Part shown: piece by piece, positions 17,104-26,213 of the stretch
How the letters are laid out: every line of letters begins with the position of its first letter
Position numbering within the stretch: the first letter of the stretch is position 1
The notes under the pieces: generated by a model
Seen by the model: only the letters and a program-made list of their open reading frames with translations
Told to the model about the DNA's origin: nothing
The model's database searches: none
Translations under genes and position numbers: made by a program
Assembly (NCBI GenBank): GCA_903876735.1
Contig: CAIRAW010000001.1
Coordinates: forward strand, 42,199-106,198
From: an uncultured beta proteobacterium
GTDB lineage: Bacteria; Pseudomonadota; Gammaproteobacteria; Burkholderiales; Burkholderiaceae_C
Length of the DNA stretch: 64,000 nt
Reading direction: 5' to 3'

Positions 17104-19046
17104 ACCCATTGCGTCGCCGCCGATAACCACAGGGTCACGGTGGTGCCAAGGCCGAGCCGGCTTTCGATCTGCACCTCGCCGCCGTGGAGCTCGATGATTT
17201 CCTTGACGATGCTCATGCCCAGCCCGGTGCCCGGAATATTGCCCGAACTGTCGGCCCGGTAAAAGCGCTCGCAAACACGCGCTGTCTGCTGCGGCGTCAT
17301 GCCGATGCCATGGTCACTGACGCGTATACCGACACGCGCAGACCGATCGGCGCTCGCGCCGTCGCAGCCAACCAGACTGATCGTCACCGCGCCACCGGCT
17401 GGCGAATACTTGTAGGCGTTGGACAGAATGTTGCGCACCGCCTGCATCAGCTTGCTGCGATCGGCGCGCACCCGGCAGGGCTGCGCCGGCACCTCGATCC
17501 GTGCCGCCTGCTGCCCGGCCGGCAGGCCGAAGTCGGCCACCAGCTCGTGCAGCAATCCAACCGCATCCACACTGACAAAGTCAAATTCCTTGCCGCGCCG
17601 CTCATCGATACGCACCAGGTCGAGCAGTTCGTTGATGATGGCAATCATCATTTCCGACTGACGGTGGATGATGCCTAAAAACTCGCTGCGCTCTGCACCC
17701 GAAAACTCCTGCGCCATCATCAGTTCCGAGTACCCGTAGATGCTGGCCATGGGCGTGCGCAGTTCATGGGCTGCGTGCGACAGGAATTCGCTCTTCATGC
17801 GATCAATTTCGGTTTCCTGCGTCACGTCGCGGAAATAAAGAATCTGTGAAACAGTCTCGGCCTGCGACAGGCGCAGGCCGATTTCAAGCACGTGCTTGCC
17901 GGGGCCGGACAGTTCAATCAGCTGGCGCCGCCGCCCGGGCGCGCGAGCCGATGCGGCGGCCAAATCAGCCCTGAGCACCGCCATGCCGGGAAAACGCGCA
18001 GGGTCGAGGCAGACACGCGCCAGCCGCTCGGAAAAAACGGCCTCGTCAAGACCGATGATTTGGTCGGGCTCCAGGCCCGTCATGCGAAAGAAGGCCGGGC
18101 TCGCGTATTTGACGCAGCGCCCGGCGTCGAAGGAGATGAACCCGTCGGGGCTGAGGTCGAAAATGGCGTTGAGCTGCTCGGTGTGCTCGCGAATGCGCCC
18201 GAGCGCTGCCTCAAGCTCGTGCTGGGCCTCGACGCGCATCTGGTTCTCGACGCGCAGCACCTCATGCCCGTCCTCCAGTTGCGCGTGCTTCTCCCGCAAA
18301 GCTGCGGCAATGCGCGCGGTCTCTTCGTTGGCACGCGTTAACTGATCGACGCGCTCGGCAATGGCGCGCGACATGACGTTGAAGGCCGCGCCCAGTCGCC
18401 CGACATCGTCCTTACCCTCGGGCACTGGTGCCAGTGTCAATTCGCCCTGTGCCACCTTCAGGCTGGCCGCCGTCAACAGCGAGAGCTGGCGCGTGATCAG
18501 CAAGCCCAGAAGTGTCAGCAGTCCCGCCGACAGCAACAACTCGCCACCGGCAATGATGATGCCCTGGGTCAACAGATTCTTGCGCGCCACCAGGATGCGC
18601 TTGAGGTCGAGACCGAACTGCAGCTTGCCCAGCGTCTGTCCGGCCAGTTTGATCGGCAGCGCCAGGTCGTAACGCGGCGGATCGTCATCGTCGTCGAGCG
18701 TGAAGTACGCATCAATCGCCGGCAAGGGCTTTTTGATGGGCCAGCCGCTGGTGGCAACAATGACGCCGGCGGCATCGGTCACCGCCAGGTAGTCGATACC
18801 ACGGATCGCGTGGCTTTCGTCGAGCACCGCCTGCACCGTAGCGTAGTCATATTGCGCCAGGGGCGCCACCAGCGCCGCAGACAGCACCGGTGCAATCTGC
18901 TCAGCCTGCTCCCGCGCCTGATCCCCCATGGCCTCGTGCAGCAGGCGCAGACTGTTGCCAACCAGGATCGCCAGCATGACCAGCTCAACCAGCAACGCCG
19001 CCAGCACCAGACGGCCACGCACGGTGCGCCAGGGCCAGAAGTGCAT
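17100..19046 (-). CDS. Sensor histidine kinase with HAMP and PAS domains
   Basis: A 648-residue membrane histidine kinase. Order: TM1 (about 10-35), a periplasmic sensor domain containing a DDDDD run, TM2 (about 160-185), HAMP, a coiled coil, and a PAS domain starting near NAIFDLSPDGFISFDAG. The phospho-acceptor box is SHAAHELRTPMASIYGYSEL. The ATPase domain has N-box LSNAYKYSPAGG, SDHGIGM and GTGLGMSIVKEIIELHGG. Its start overlaps the stop of the PhnD-like gene by ATGA, so the two are made together. No response regulator gene is adjacent, so its partner is elsewhere. Confidence 0.9.
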   Translation of the reverse strand: MHFWPWRTVRGRLVLAALLVELVMLAILVGNSLRLLHEAMGDQAREQAEQIAPVLSAALVAPLAQYDYATVQAVLDESHAIRGIDYLAVTDAAGVIVATSGWPIKKPLPAIDAYFTLDDDDDPPRYDLALPIKLAGQTLGKLQFGLDLKRILVARKNLLTQGIIIAGGELLLSAGLLTLLGLLITRQLSLLTAASLKVAQGELTLAPVPEGKDDVGRLGAAFNVMSRAIAERVDQLTRANEETARIAAALREKHAQLEDGHEVLRVENQMRVEAQHELEAALGRIREHTEQLNAIFDLSPDGFISFDAGRCVKYASPAFFRMTGLEPDQIIGLDEAVFSERLARVCLDPARFPGMAVLRADLAAASARAPGRRRQLIELSGPGKHVLEIGLRLSQAETVSQILYFRDVTQETEIDRMKSEFLSHAAHELRTPMASIYGYSELMMAQEFSGAERSEFLGIIHRQSEMMIAIINELLDLVRIDERRGKEFDFVSVDAVGLLHELVADFGLPAGQQAARIEVPAQPCRVRADRSKLMQAVRNILSNAYKYSPAGGAVTISLVGCDGASADRSARVGIRVSDHGIGMTPQQTARVCERFYRADSSGNIPGTGLGMSIVKEIIELHGGEVQIESRLGLGTTVTLWLSAATQWV

Positions 19047-19876
19047 CAGTTGCCCTGCCTCAGCACGGTACGAACTTCGTTGGCGTAGGGTTCGAGCGCG
19101 ATCAGTTCACGTGGTTCGAGCGGCCGGTAGCCGCCAAGTTGGTGGCGCGCGAAATACTGTTTGGCTTGCGCTGTTTCAGCGAAGGCCCACAAGGCGTCCA
19201 GAATGGGTTCGCGCTGTTTGGCGTGACGCGCGTTGAGCAGGTAGACACGACCGGCCATTGGCAGGCTCTCGGCCAGCAAGCGCAACTGGGCACGCACCGG
19301 AGGCGGCAGATTCTGGAAGTTCGCCAGCGACATGAAGCCGGCGCTGCCCTCGCCCTTGAGCAGCAACTGCGCAACACTGTCGGAAGCGCTGACATAGCGC
19401 AGCGTGGCATTGGCAACCGAATTGCGCAGCAGCCAATGCTGACCCCACAGCGTCACCAGCGAAGAGGCCGAAAGTCCGATCACGCTGCTGCCGGCCAGGT
19501 CTTTGGGTTCCCGGTAGGGACTGTCAGCCGCCACCAGCGCCACGGCCTTGAAGTCAGCCTGGTAGGTCAGCAGCGGCAGGTAGCGGGCATCGGTCTGCAG
19601 CAAGCGCGCCTGGTGCCCGGTGGTGATGGCGATGTCATAAGTCTGCGCCACGCCACGGCGGGCAAATTCGGTGAAATCGGGCGCCGTGACGATCTCAACC
19701 GGCCGCTTCAGGACCTGCTCCAGATACAGGCGCAGGGGCTGGTACATCTCGATGATGACGCGCGCGCTCGAATGCGGCGCCACACCGATGCGAAAAGGCG
19801 CGCTCGCCGTGCCTGCTGCCAGGGCGAGCGCTGGCAGCAACAAGAACAGGCCAACAAACCAGCGGATGCAACGCAT
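19046..19876 (-). CDS. PhnD-like periplasmic binding protein, probable kinase co-sensor
   Basis: A 276-residue phosphate/phosphonate-type (PhnD, SsuA, transferrin-fold) binding protein. It has a signal peptide ending near TASA, then FRIGVAPHSSARVIIEMYQPLRLYLE, the PhnD-family opening, and YDIAITTGHQARL. The ATG at 19876 follows GAGGTG with good spacing. No permease or ATPase lies near; instead the histidine kinase gene overlaps its stop. PhnD-like proteins can deliver a signal to a kinase in such pairs, and I infer that role here. The ligand cannot be assigned; phosphonate or an oxyanion are guesses. Confidence 0.8.
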   Translation of the reverse strand: MRCIRWFVGLFLLLPALALAAGTASAPFRIGVAPHSSARVIIEMYQPLRLYLEQVLKRPVEIVTAPDFTEFARRGVAQTYDIAITTGHQARLLQTDARYLPLLTYQADFKAVALVAADSPYREPKDLAGSSVIGLSASSLVTLWGQHWLLRNSVANATLRYVSASDSVAQLLLKGEGSAGFMSLANFQNLPPPVRAQLRLLAESLPMAGRVYLLNARHAKQREPILDALWAFAETAQAKQYFARHQLGGYRPLEPRELIALEPYANEVRTVLRQGN

Positions 19877-19990
19877 CTTGATCACCTCTGAAAACAGATG
19901 GGAATGAAACACCGCGGCGACCCTGGCCGGGATCAGGCGGATGTCAATGCAGACCCGATGTTACCCGGGCGCATCCGTTTGCGGCGCGCG

Positions 19991-20482
19991 TCACTGCGGC
20001 ACGCGCGGCGCGCGCCTGGCTTCGGCCAGCGTGCGCGCCTGCGGGTAGATCATCTTTTCTTCGAGCTCAATATGGCCGAGGTAGAGGTCATGGAACACTT
20101 CCACGTTGTGCTGGAACTCGGCGTTGTCGATCCAGTGGTTACCCACGGCGATGGCGCGCAACTGCGGCGCCAGTTCCAGCCAGTCTTCCTCGATCCAGCC
20201 ATGGTCCTGCTGCAACATGCGCACCAGCGTCGCCAGTTCCGCATCGGTGCTGCTCAGCAGCGGTGCAAATGCCGTCTTCTCTTCGTCCAGATGGTGCTGG
20301 CGCGCGGTGCCGGAGAAGAAGGCCTCAATGTCAGCGGCCTGCTGCTGTGCGGCCGCGTCGATACCCTGCGCCTCGACATGCAGGGCCAGCGCCGTCAACC
20401 GCGTCAGGTGATCAAGAATCTGCTGGTGACAGAGATCCAGGGCTTCAAAGCCGGAGGCAAGGGGACGTGGGGCGGCGCTCAT
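19991..20482 (-). CDS. Hemerythrin-like cation-binding protein
   Basis: A 163-residue four-helix HHE/hemerythrin-like protein. Candidate di-iron ligands are in CHQQILDHL, RQHHLDEEKTAF, QDHGWIEEDW and HNVEVFHDLYLGHIELEEKMIYP. Such proteins bind oxygen, NO or iron in the cytoplasm. The ATG at 20482 is chosen because GGAG lies six bases upstream; ATG at 20494 or 20488 would add two to four residues. A much longer upstream extension has no family resemblance. It is a single gene, divergent from the uracil permease. Confidence 0.82.
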   Translation of the reverse strand: MSAAPRPLASGFEALDLCHQQILDHLTRLTALALHVEAQGIDAAAQQQAADIEAFFSGTARQHHLDEEKTAFAPLLSSTDAELATLVRMLQQDHGWIEEDWLELAPQLRAIAVGNHWIDNAEFQHNVEVFHDLYLGHIELEEKMIYPQARTLAEARRAPRVPQ

Positions 20483-20706
20483 AGGCATCTCCATCTTGAA
20501 AGATTCAAACCAGGCTGGCCGCGAGCGCAGCCGACGCCACATGTTAGCGGAGCGCGCGCCCGTACGCAAAAAGGGACCCGCGCCGCCAATTCGAAAACAG
20601 CTTGCCGAATCGCCGCTTTGCAACGTTAAGATGGCGCTTGACCTCGCCGGCTGTTGTGACCGGTCCGGTTGTCTGCATCCACTCTATTTTTGAACTGGAA
20701 AACACC

Positions 20707-21996
20707 ATGCCTCTATTTAACTGGACCGAAAAAAGTGCCAGCGTGCTACAGCAAGGCGGCGTCATTGCGCCCGATGAACGACTGCCGTGGCCGCAAACCG
20801 CCGTCATGGGCATGCAGCACGTGATCGCCATGTTTGGCGCCACCGTTCTGGCTCCGATCTTGATGGGCTTTGATCCCAATCTGGCCATTTTGATGAGCGG
20901 CATCGGCACGCTGATCTTTTTTGTCATCACCGGTGGACGGGTGCCAAGCTACCTGGGTTCCAGTTTTGCCTTCATTGGCGTCGTGATTGCCGCCACCGGC
21001 TATGCCGGCAAGGGGCTCAATCCGAATATCGGCGTGGCGCTGGGCGGCATCATCGCCTGCGGCGCCGCCTACACTGCGGTCGGCCTGCTGGTGCAGATCG
21101 CCGGCACCGGCTGGATTGAAAAACTGATGCCGCCGGTGGTCACCGGCGCGGTCGTTGCCGTCATCGGGCTCAACCTGGCCAGCGTCCCGATCAAGAACAT
21201 GGCCGCCAGCAACTTTGATAGCTGGATGCAGGCCGTCACCTTTATCTGTGTGGCCATGGTGGCCGTGTTCACACGCGGCATGGTGCAGCGCCTGCTGATT
21301 CTGGTCGGCCTGATCGTGGCCACGCTGGTGTACGCCGTATTGACCAATGGCATGGGCCTTGGCAAGGCGCTCGACTTGTCGGGCGTTCTGAACGCCGCCT
21401 GGATCGGTTCGCCCAATTTTGCCGCCCCCGTATTCGATGCCAAAGCCATGCTGATGATCGCGCCGGTAGCCATCATCTTGGTCGCCGAGAACCTGGGTCA
21501 CATCAAGGCCGTCACCGCCATGACCGGGCGCAATCTGGACGCCTACATGGGCCGCGCCTTCATCGGTGACGGCATCGCCACCATGGTCAGCGCCAGCGCT
21601 GGTGGCACCGGCGTCACTACCTACGCCGAGAACATCGGCGTCATGGCGGCCACCAAGATCTACTCCACCGCCATGTTTCTGGTGGCCGGTCTGCTGGCCA
21701 TCGTGCTGGGTTTCAGCCCCAAGTTCGGCGCCGTCATTCAGGCTGTTCCACTGCCCGTGATGGGCGGCGTCAGCATTGTGGTGTTTGGCCTGATTGCCAT
21801 CGCCGGCGCACGCATCTGGGTTGAAAACAAGGTGGACTTCTCCGAAAACAAGAACCTTCTGGTGGCCGCCATCACGCTGGTGCTGGGCACGGGCGACTTC
21901 ACACTCAAGTTCGGTGACTTTGCCCTCGGCGGCATCGGTACCGCCACCTTTGGCGCGATCCTGCTGCACGCCTTGCTGAACCGCAAACGCGGATAA
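20707..21996 (+). CDS. NCS2-family nucleobase (uracil/xanthine) permease
   Basis: A 429-residue proton symporter of the nucleobase-ascorbate (NCS2) family with about 14 helices. TM1 carries the QH motif GMQHVIAMFGATVLAP. The substrate-binding glutamates sit in VAENLGHIKAV and the half-helix SAGGTGVTTYAENIGVMA. These resemble UraA/RutG uracil carriers more than xanthine carriers. The ATG at 20707 marks the start of homology; frame upstream lacks features. The next gene encodes an amidohydrolase of the ureidopropionase type, so uracil uptake and breakdown are probably linked. Confidence 0.87.
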   Translation: MPLFNWTEKSASVLQQGGVIAPDERLPWPQTAVMGMQHVIAMFGATVLAPILMGFDPNLAILMSGIGTLIFFVITGGRVPSYLGSSFAFIGVVIAATGYAGKGLNPNIGVALGGIIACGAAYTAVGLLVQIAGTGWIEKLMPPVVTGAVVAVIGLNLASVPIKNMAASNFDSWMQAVTFICVAMVAVFTRGMVQRLLILVGLIVATLVYAVLTNGMGLGKALDLSGVLNAAWIGSPNFAAPVFDAKAMLMIAPVAIILVAENLGHIKAVTAMTGRNLDAYMGRAFIGDGIATMVSASAGGTGVTTYAENIGVMAATKIYSTAMFLVAGLLAIVLGFSPKFGAVIQAVPLPVMGGVSIVVFGLIAIAGARIWVENKVDFSENKNLLVAAITLVLGTGDFTLKFGDFALGGIGTATFGAILLHALLNRKRG

Positions 21997-22006
21997 GGTA
22001 TCGCGG

Positions 22007-22034
22007 CATCGGGCGTTGCATCATGCGCCCGGTG
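22007..22034 (+). terminator. Stem-loop after the nucleobase permease
   Basis: CATCGGGCG (22007-22015) pairs with CGCCCGGTG (22026-22034), one wobble pair, around a 10-nt loop, followed by TTTGG. A moderate Rho-independent terminator or processing site. Confidence 0.45.
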
Positions 22035-22131
22035 TTTGGCTCGAATTTTGCTAAAGACAATCTGCGTTCTGAAAGCACGGCAGCAAGCGCTGTGCAACGC
22101 TGAAAATTCTTGTCATCGCGCGGAGCACAAC

Positions 22132-23385
22132 ATGAGCACACCCATCACCCACATCGACCATCTGCGCACCAACGGCCAGCGCCTGTGGGACTCGTTGATG
22201 GAACTGGCGCAGATCGGCGCCACGCCAAAAGGCGGCGTCTGCCGCCTGGCCCTGAGCACACTTGACGGCCAGGGGCGCGACCTGGTGACGCGCTGGGGCC
22301 GCGAAGCCGGCATGACCGTCACCATCGACAAGATCGGCAACGGCTTCATGCGCCGCGCCGGGCGCAACAACGCCCTGGCGCCGATTGTGGCGGGCAGCCA
22401 CATCGACACGCAACCCACCGGCGGCAAGTTCGACGGTAACTACGGCGTGCTGGCGGCGCTCGAAGTGGTGCGCACCTTGAATGACCACGGCATTGAAACC
22501 GAAGCGCCGATTGAAGTCGCGTTCTGGACCAACGAAGAAGGCTCGCGCTTTGTGCCGGTGATGATGGGCTCGGGCGTGTTTGCCAAGGCCTTCACGCTGG
22601 AACACGCCTACACCGCCACCGACACCGAGGGCAAGACCGTGAAAGACGAGCTTGCGCGCATCGGCTACGTCGGCCCCCAGGAACCGGGGGATCATCCGAT
22701 CGGCGCCTATTTCGAGGCGCACATCGAGCAGGGACCGGTACTCGAAGACAACAACAAGACCATCGGCGTGGTGCACGGCGTGCTGGGCATCCGCTGGTTT
22801 GACTGCACCGTAACCGGCATGGAAGCCCACGCCGGACCGACACCGATGGCGCTGCGCAAGGACGCCTTGCAGGTGGCCACCCATGTCATGCAGGAGGTGG
22901 TGGCCGCTGCGCTGCGCCATGCACCACATGGGCGCGGCACGGTCGGCATGGTGCAGGTGCACCCGAACAGCCGCAACGTGATTCCGGGGCGGGTCAAATT
23001 CTCGATCGACATGCGCAACGCCACCGACACACTGGTTGACAGCATGGCCGACGAAGTCAAGGCCTGTGCCGCCCAGGTGGCCCAGGATTCGGGTCTGGAC
23101 ATCCAGATTGACCTGGTGTCAAGCTACTCGGCGCAAGCCTTTCACCCCGATTGCATGGACGCCGTGGCGCGCGCCGCGCAAAAACTCGGCTACTCCCACA
23201 TGCCGGCGGTCTCGGGCGCCGGGCACGACGCCGTCTACATGGCGCGCCTGGCTCCCAGCGGCATGATCTTCATCCCCTGCAAAGACGGCATCAGCCACAA
23301 CGAGATTGAGTCCGCCGCACCCGAGCACATCACGGCCGGCGCCAATGTGCTGCTGCACGCGATGCTGGAGCGCGCTGGCACGTAA
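22132..23385 (+). CDS. M20-family amidohydrolase (N-carbamoyl amino acid hydrolase / beta-ureidopropionase type)
   Basis: A 417-residue zinc enzyme of the hydantoinase/carbamoylase group, cytoplasmic. Metal ligands can be seen in GSHIDTQPTGGKFDGNYGVLAALE, WTNEEGSRF, AHIEQGPVLE and SHNEIESAAPEH. The dimerisation/lid segment is in TGMEAHAGPTPM. Related enzymes hydrolyse N-carbamoyl-beta-alanine, allantoate or N-carbamoyl-L-amino acids. Next to a uracil permease, beta-ureidopropionase is the best guess, although no dihydropyrimidinase gene is in the window. The ATG at 22132 is preferred over an earlier in-frame start that adds 32 unlike residues. Confidence 0.82.
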   Translation: MSTPITHIDHLRTNGQRLWDSLMELAQIGATPKGGVCRLALSTLDGQGRDLVTRWGREAGMTVTIDKIGNGFMRRAGRNNALAPIVAGSHIDTQPTGGKFDGNYGVLAALEVVRTLNDHGIETEAPIEVAFWTNEEGSRFVPVMMGSGVFAKAFTLEHAYTATDTEGKTVKDELARIGYVGPQEPGDHPIGAYFEAHIEQGPVLEDNNKTIGVVHGVLGIRWFDCTVTGMEAHAGPTPMALRKDALQVATHVMQEVVAAALRHAPHGRGTVGMVQVHPNSRNVIPGRVKFSIDMRNATDTLVDSMADEVKACAAQVAQDSGLDIQIDLVSSYSAQAFHPDCMDAVARAAQKLGYSHMPAVSGAGHDAVYMARLAPSGMIFIPCKDGISHNEIESAAPEHITAGANVLLHAMLERAGT

Positions 23386-23494
23386 GACTGCGGCATTCAT
23401 CGCTCGGCTATAGTCCGACTCAGAGGAACGTCGAGAACCTGAACTTGACGTTGACCCAATTTCGCCAGGATAGGCGACATGGTTGAGGGGAAAC

Positions 23495-26038
23495 ATGTCC
23501 GACAAAGAAGCCACCGCCCGCATCAAGATCAACAAGCTGCTTGAAGCAGCGGGCTGGCGTTTCTTCTCCGAGGCCGACGCACCGGCCAACATCCGGCTTG
23601 AACCCGGCGTCACGATCAAGTCACACGATCTGGATGCGCTCGGCGCCAACTTCGAAAAGAGCAGCAAGGGTTTCGTCGATTTTCTCTTGCTCGACGCCAA
23701 GGGTTTTCCGTTGCTGGTGCTCGAAGCCAAAGCCGAAGACAAGAATCCGCTCATCGGCAAGGAGCAGGCGCGCAAATACGCCAAGTCACAGAACTGCCGC
23801 TTCGTCATGCTTTCCAACGGCAACCTGCACTACTTCTGGGACCTCGAACGCGGCAGCCCCTACGTCATCACTTCGTTCCCGACGCCCGACTCGGTCACCG
23901 GTTACCAGAAGCTCAAGCCCAATCCGCAGCGACTGATCGAAGAGCCGGTCGACGCAGACTACATCGTCCGCACCCAGCGTCCGAACTACGCAAGCGAAGC
24001 CGCCTGGCAAAACGAAGCCGAGCGCGCCGGCTACATCCAGACCAACAAGCTGCGCTTCCTGCGGCCTTATCAGCTCAAGGCGATCCAGAGCCTGCAGGCC
24101 GCCGTCGGCGACGGCAAAGACCGCTTCCTGTTCGAGATGGCCACCGGCACCGGCAAGACCCTCACCGCAGCGGCCGTCATAAAACTGTTTTTGCGCTCGG
24201 GCAACGTGAGCCGCGTGCTGTTCCTGGTGGATCGCCTGGAGCTGGAGGACCAGGCCAAGAAGTCATTCGCGGCCGTGCTGTCAGCCGACTACCAGACCGT
24301 GATCTACAAAGAGAACCGGGACGACTGGCGACGCGCCGAAATTGTCGTCACCACCGTGCAATCCCTGCTCTTCAACAACAAGTACCAAAAGCTGTTTTCG
24401 CCAACCGACTTCGATCTGGTCATCTCCGACGAAGCGCACCGCTCCATCGGCGGCAACGCGCGCGCCGTGTTTGACTACTTCATCGGCTACAAGCTCGGCC
24501 TCACCGCCACGCCGCGCGACTACCTGCGCCGGTTCGACGGCGCCAGCCCGAGCACCCGCGACCCGCGTGAAGCCGAGCGCCGCCTGCTGCTCGACACCTA
24601 CCGCACCTTTGGCTGCGAGAACAGCCAGCCCACTTTCCGCTACTCGCTGCTCGATGGCGTCAAGGAAGGTTTCCTGGTCAATCCGACTGTGGTGGACGCC
24701 CGCACCGAGGTCACGACCACACTGCTCTCTGAAGAAGGCTTTGTCGTCTCGTTCACCGATGACACTGGAGAAGACCAGCAGCAGGCCTTCAAGCAGCGCG
24801 AGTTCGAGAAGCGTTTCTTTGCCGACAACACCAATCAGCTTCTGTGCAAGACCTTTCTGGAAAACGCCCTGCGTGACCCGGTCAGCGGCGAAATCGGCAA
24901 GTCCATCGTCTTCGCCGTGAGCCAGAACCACGCCGCCAAGCTGGCGCAGATTTTCAACCAGATGGCGGACCGCATGTTCCCGGCCCGGTACCAGTCCGAC
25001 TTCGCGGTGCAGGTCACCTCCCAGATACCCGACGCCCAGCAGTTCACCATCAACTTTGCCAACAACAAGCTGCTCGGCTCCGGCAACTTCATCCCCAGCT
25101 ACAAGACCAGCAAGGCGCGCATCTGCGTCACGGTGGGCATGATGACCACCGGTTACGACTGCACCGACATTCTCAACATCGGTCTCTTTCGCCCGATCTT
25201 CTCGCCCACCGACTTCATCCAGATCAAAGGGCGCGGCACGCGCAAGCACGACTTTCGCGAGCTGCTGTTCGACGCTGCCCTCAAGGAAGGCGTGCAACAG
25301 CCCGTCAAAACCGCGTTCAAGCTGTTTGACTTCTTTGCCAACTGCGAGTACTTCGAGGAAGAGTTCAACTACGACGAGGTGCTCAAACTCCCACCGCCCA
25401 AGAGCAAGGGCAGTGGTGACCAGGTGGATAGCGAAGGTCCGGTGGTAGTGGGGGGTACCTATGACCACCTGGGCGCCGACATCCTGGCGTCGATACGCGT
25501 CGAGCAGATCACGGCTGAGGGCATGAAGATCGACCGCATGTTCTTCGAGCGGTTTGAAGACGCGATCCGCGCCAACGACAGCGTCGCCTCTGCCGTCGAA
25601 GCCGGGCAGTGGGACCGCGTCATCGACTACGTGAACCGCGAAGTCTTCGACAAGCCCGAGGAGTACTACACCCTGGACAAGCTGCGCAAAGCCGCCGCCG
25701 TGGATCGGCGCCTGACGTTGCGCGAAATTCTGGAAAAGATCTTTGGCCTGATTCCGCGCTTCAAGTCCAAGGACGAGTTGCTGGAAGAAGAATTCTCCAA
25801 GTTCGTCGCCGACCGCGTGCCCGAGCCACCCTCAGCCATCCCTGCCATCAAGACCTACTTCAAGGCCTACGTCACCAGCAACCGGGTGCGTGACATCATC
25901 GACAGCCGGCAGTTCACCGACCTGGCCACCAACCCGTTCTTCAATACCATCGATTTCAGAGCCGTGCCCCAGCAGTACCGCACGCTGGTCCCGGAATACG
26001 TGAAGGACTATGTGTCTCTGAACCAGTTTGCCGCCTGA
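23495..26038 (+). CDS. hsdR: Type I restriction endonuclease subunit R
   Basis: An 847-residue HsdR. An N-terminal PD-(D/E)xK nuclease has VDFLLLDAKGFPLLVLEAKAE (catalytic D, then E-A-K) near residues 55-80. The superfamily 2 helicase/translocase follows, with Walker A FEMATGTGKT near 213, DEAH near 312, GLTATP near 335, and motif VI GRGTRKHD near 580. The C-terminal helical part contacts the methylase. At 847 residues it is shorter than EcoKI-type HsdR. The ATG at 23495 follows GAGGGG. AACGTC and GACGTT arms at 23427-23452 form a possible operator upstream. It opens a defence island that breaks a nucleobase cluster. Confidence 0.92.
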   Translation: MSDKEATARIKINKLLEAAGWRFFSEADAPANIRLEPGVTIKSHDLDALGANFEKSSKGFVDFLLLDAKGFPLLVLEAKAEDKNPLIGKEQARKYAKSQNCRFVMLSNGNLHYFWDLERGSPYVITSFPTPDSVTGYQKLKPNPQRLIEEPVDADYIVRTQRPNYASEAAWQNEAERAGYIQTNKLRFLRPYQLKAIQSLQAAVGDGKDRFLFEMATGTGKTLTAAAVIKLFLRSGNVSRVLFLVDRLELEDQAKKSFAAVLSADYQTVIYKENRDDWRRAEIVVTTVQSLLFNNKYQKLFSPTDFDLVISDEAHRSIGGNARAVFDYFIGYKLGLTATPRDYLRRFDGASPSTRDPREAERRLLLDTYRTFGCENSQPTFRYSLLDGVKEGFLVNPTVVDARTEVTTTLLSEEGFVVSFTDDTGEDQQQAFKQREFEKRFFADNTNQLLCKTFLENALRDPVSGEIGKSIVFAVSQNHAAKLAQIFNQMADRMFPARYQSDFAVQVTSQIPDAQQFTINFANNKLLGSGNFIPSYKTSKARICVTVGMMTTGYDCTDILNIGLFRPIFSPTDFIQIKGRGTRKHDFRELLFDAALKEGVQQPVKTAFKLFDFFANCEYFEEEFNYDEVLKLPPPKSKGSGDQVDSEGPVVVGGTYDHLGADILASIRVEQITAEGMKIDRMFFERFEDAIRANDSVASAVEAGQWDRVIDYVNREVFDKPEEYYTLDKLRKAAAVDRRLTLREILEKIFGLIPRFKSKDELLEEEFSKFVADRVPEPPSAIPAIKTYFKAYVTSNRVRDIIDSRQFTDLATNPFFNTIDFRAVPQQYRTLVPEYVKDYVSLNQFAA

Positions 26039-26070
26039 GCTATGAACGCACCGGCTTCGGGTTCTAATAG

Positions 26071-26084
26071 TGGCGAATTCGCCA
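26071..26084. repeat. Perfect 14-bp palindrome centred on GAATTC (first of three)
   Basis: TGGCGAATTCGCCA is self-complementary over its whole length. It shares the core CGAATTCG with the two longer palindromes downstream in the hsdR-hsdMS gap. Possible cruciform, regulator site or RNA hairpin. Confidence 0.9.
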
Positions 26085-26089
26085 TGTTT

Positions 26090-26113
26090 AAACCTCTCGA
26101 ATTCGAGAGGTTT
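26090..26113. repeat. Perfect 24-bp palindrome centred on GAATTC (second of three)
   Basis: The left arm AAACCTCTCGAA (26090-26101) is matched exactly by its reverse complement (26102-26113). Its centre is 24 bp from that of the first palindrome. A perfect palindrome of this length is not expected by chance. Confidence 0.95.
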
Positions 26114-26139
26114 GGATTGCCGTTCAAGGCTAATCTCCG

Positions 26140-26171
26140 TTTTAATTCTGTCGAATTCGACAGAATTAAAA
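26140..26171. repeat. Perfect 32-bp palindrome centred on GAATTC (third of three)
   Basis: The left arm TTTTAATTCTGTCGAA (26140-26155) is matched exactly by 26156-26171. Its centre is 54 bp from the second palindrome and it ends 42 bp before the hsdMS start. It could form a 16-bp stem in DNA or RNA, and the run of A/T ends would let it act as a terminator on either strand. Confidence 0.95.
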
Positions 26172-26213
26172 GGCAGACGTCTTACCTGATAACACCATGA
26201 AACGCTTGAAGTA

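Larger units (their letters stand above)
26042..26200 (+). other. 52-codon open frame spanning three palindromes
   Basis: An ATG three bases after the hsdR stop opens a 52-residue frame ending at TGA 26198-26200, just before hsdMS. It contains GEFAMFKPLEFERFGLPF and later FNSVEFDRIKR. The three GAATTC-centred palindromes are all read as GAA-TTC (Glu-Phe), because their spacings (24 and 54 bp) are multiples of three. No good ribosome site precedes it and I recognise no family. It may be a real small protein, or the frame may be a by-product of the repeats. Confidence 0.3.

Noticed and set aside
20746..21969. Long minus-strand open frame opposite the nucleobase permease, rich in His, Gly and Asp
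   Set aside because: Composition is that of an antisense reading of hydrophobic helices; no start signal or motif.
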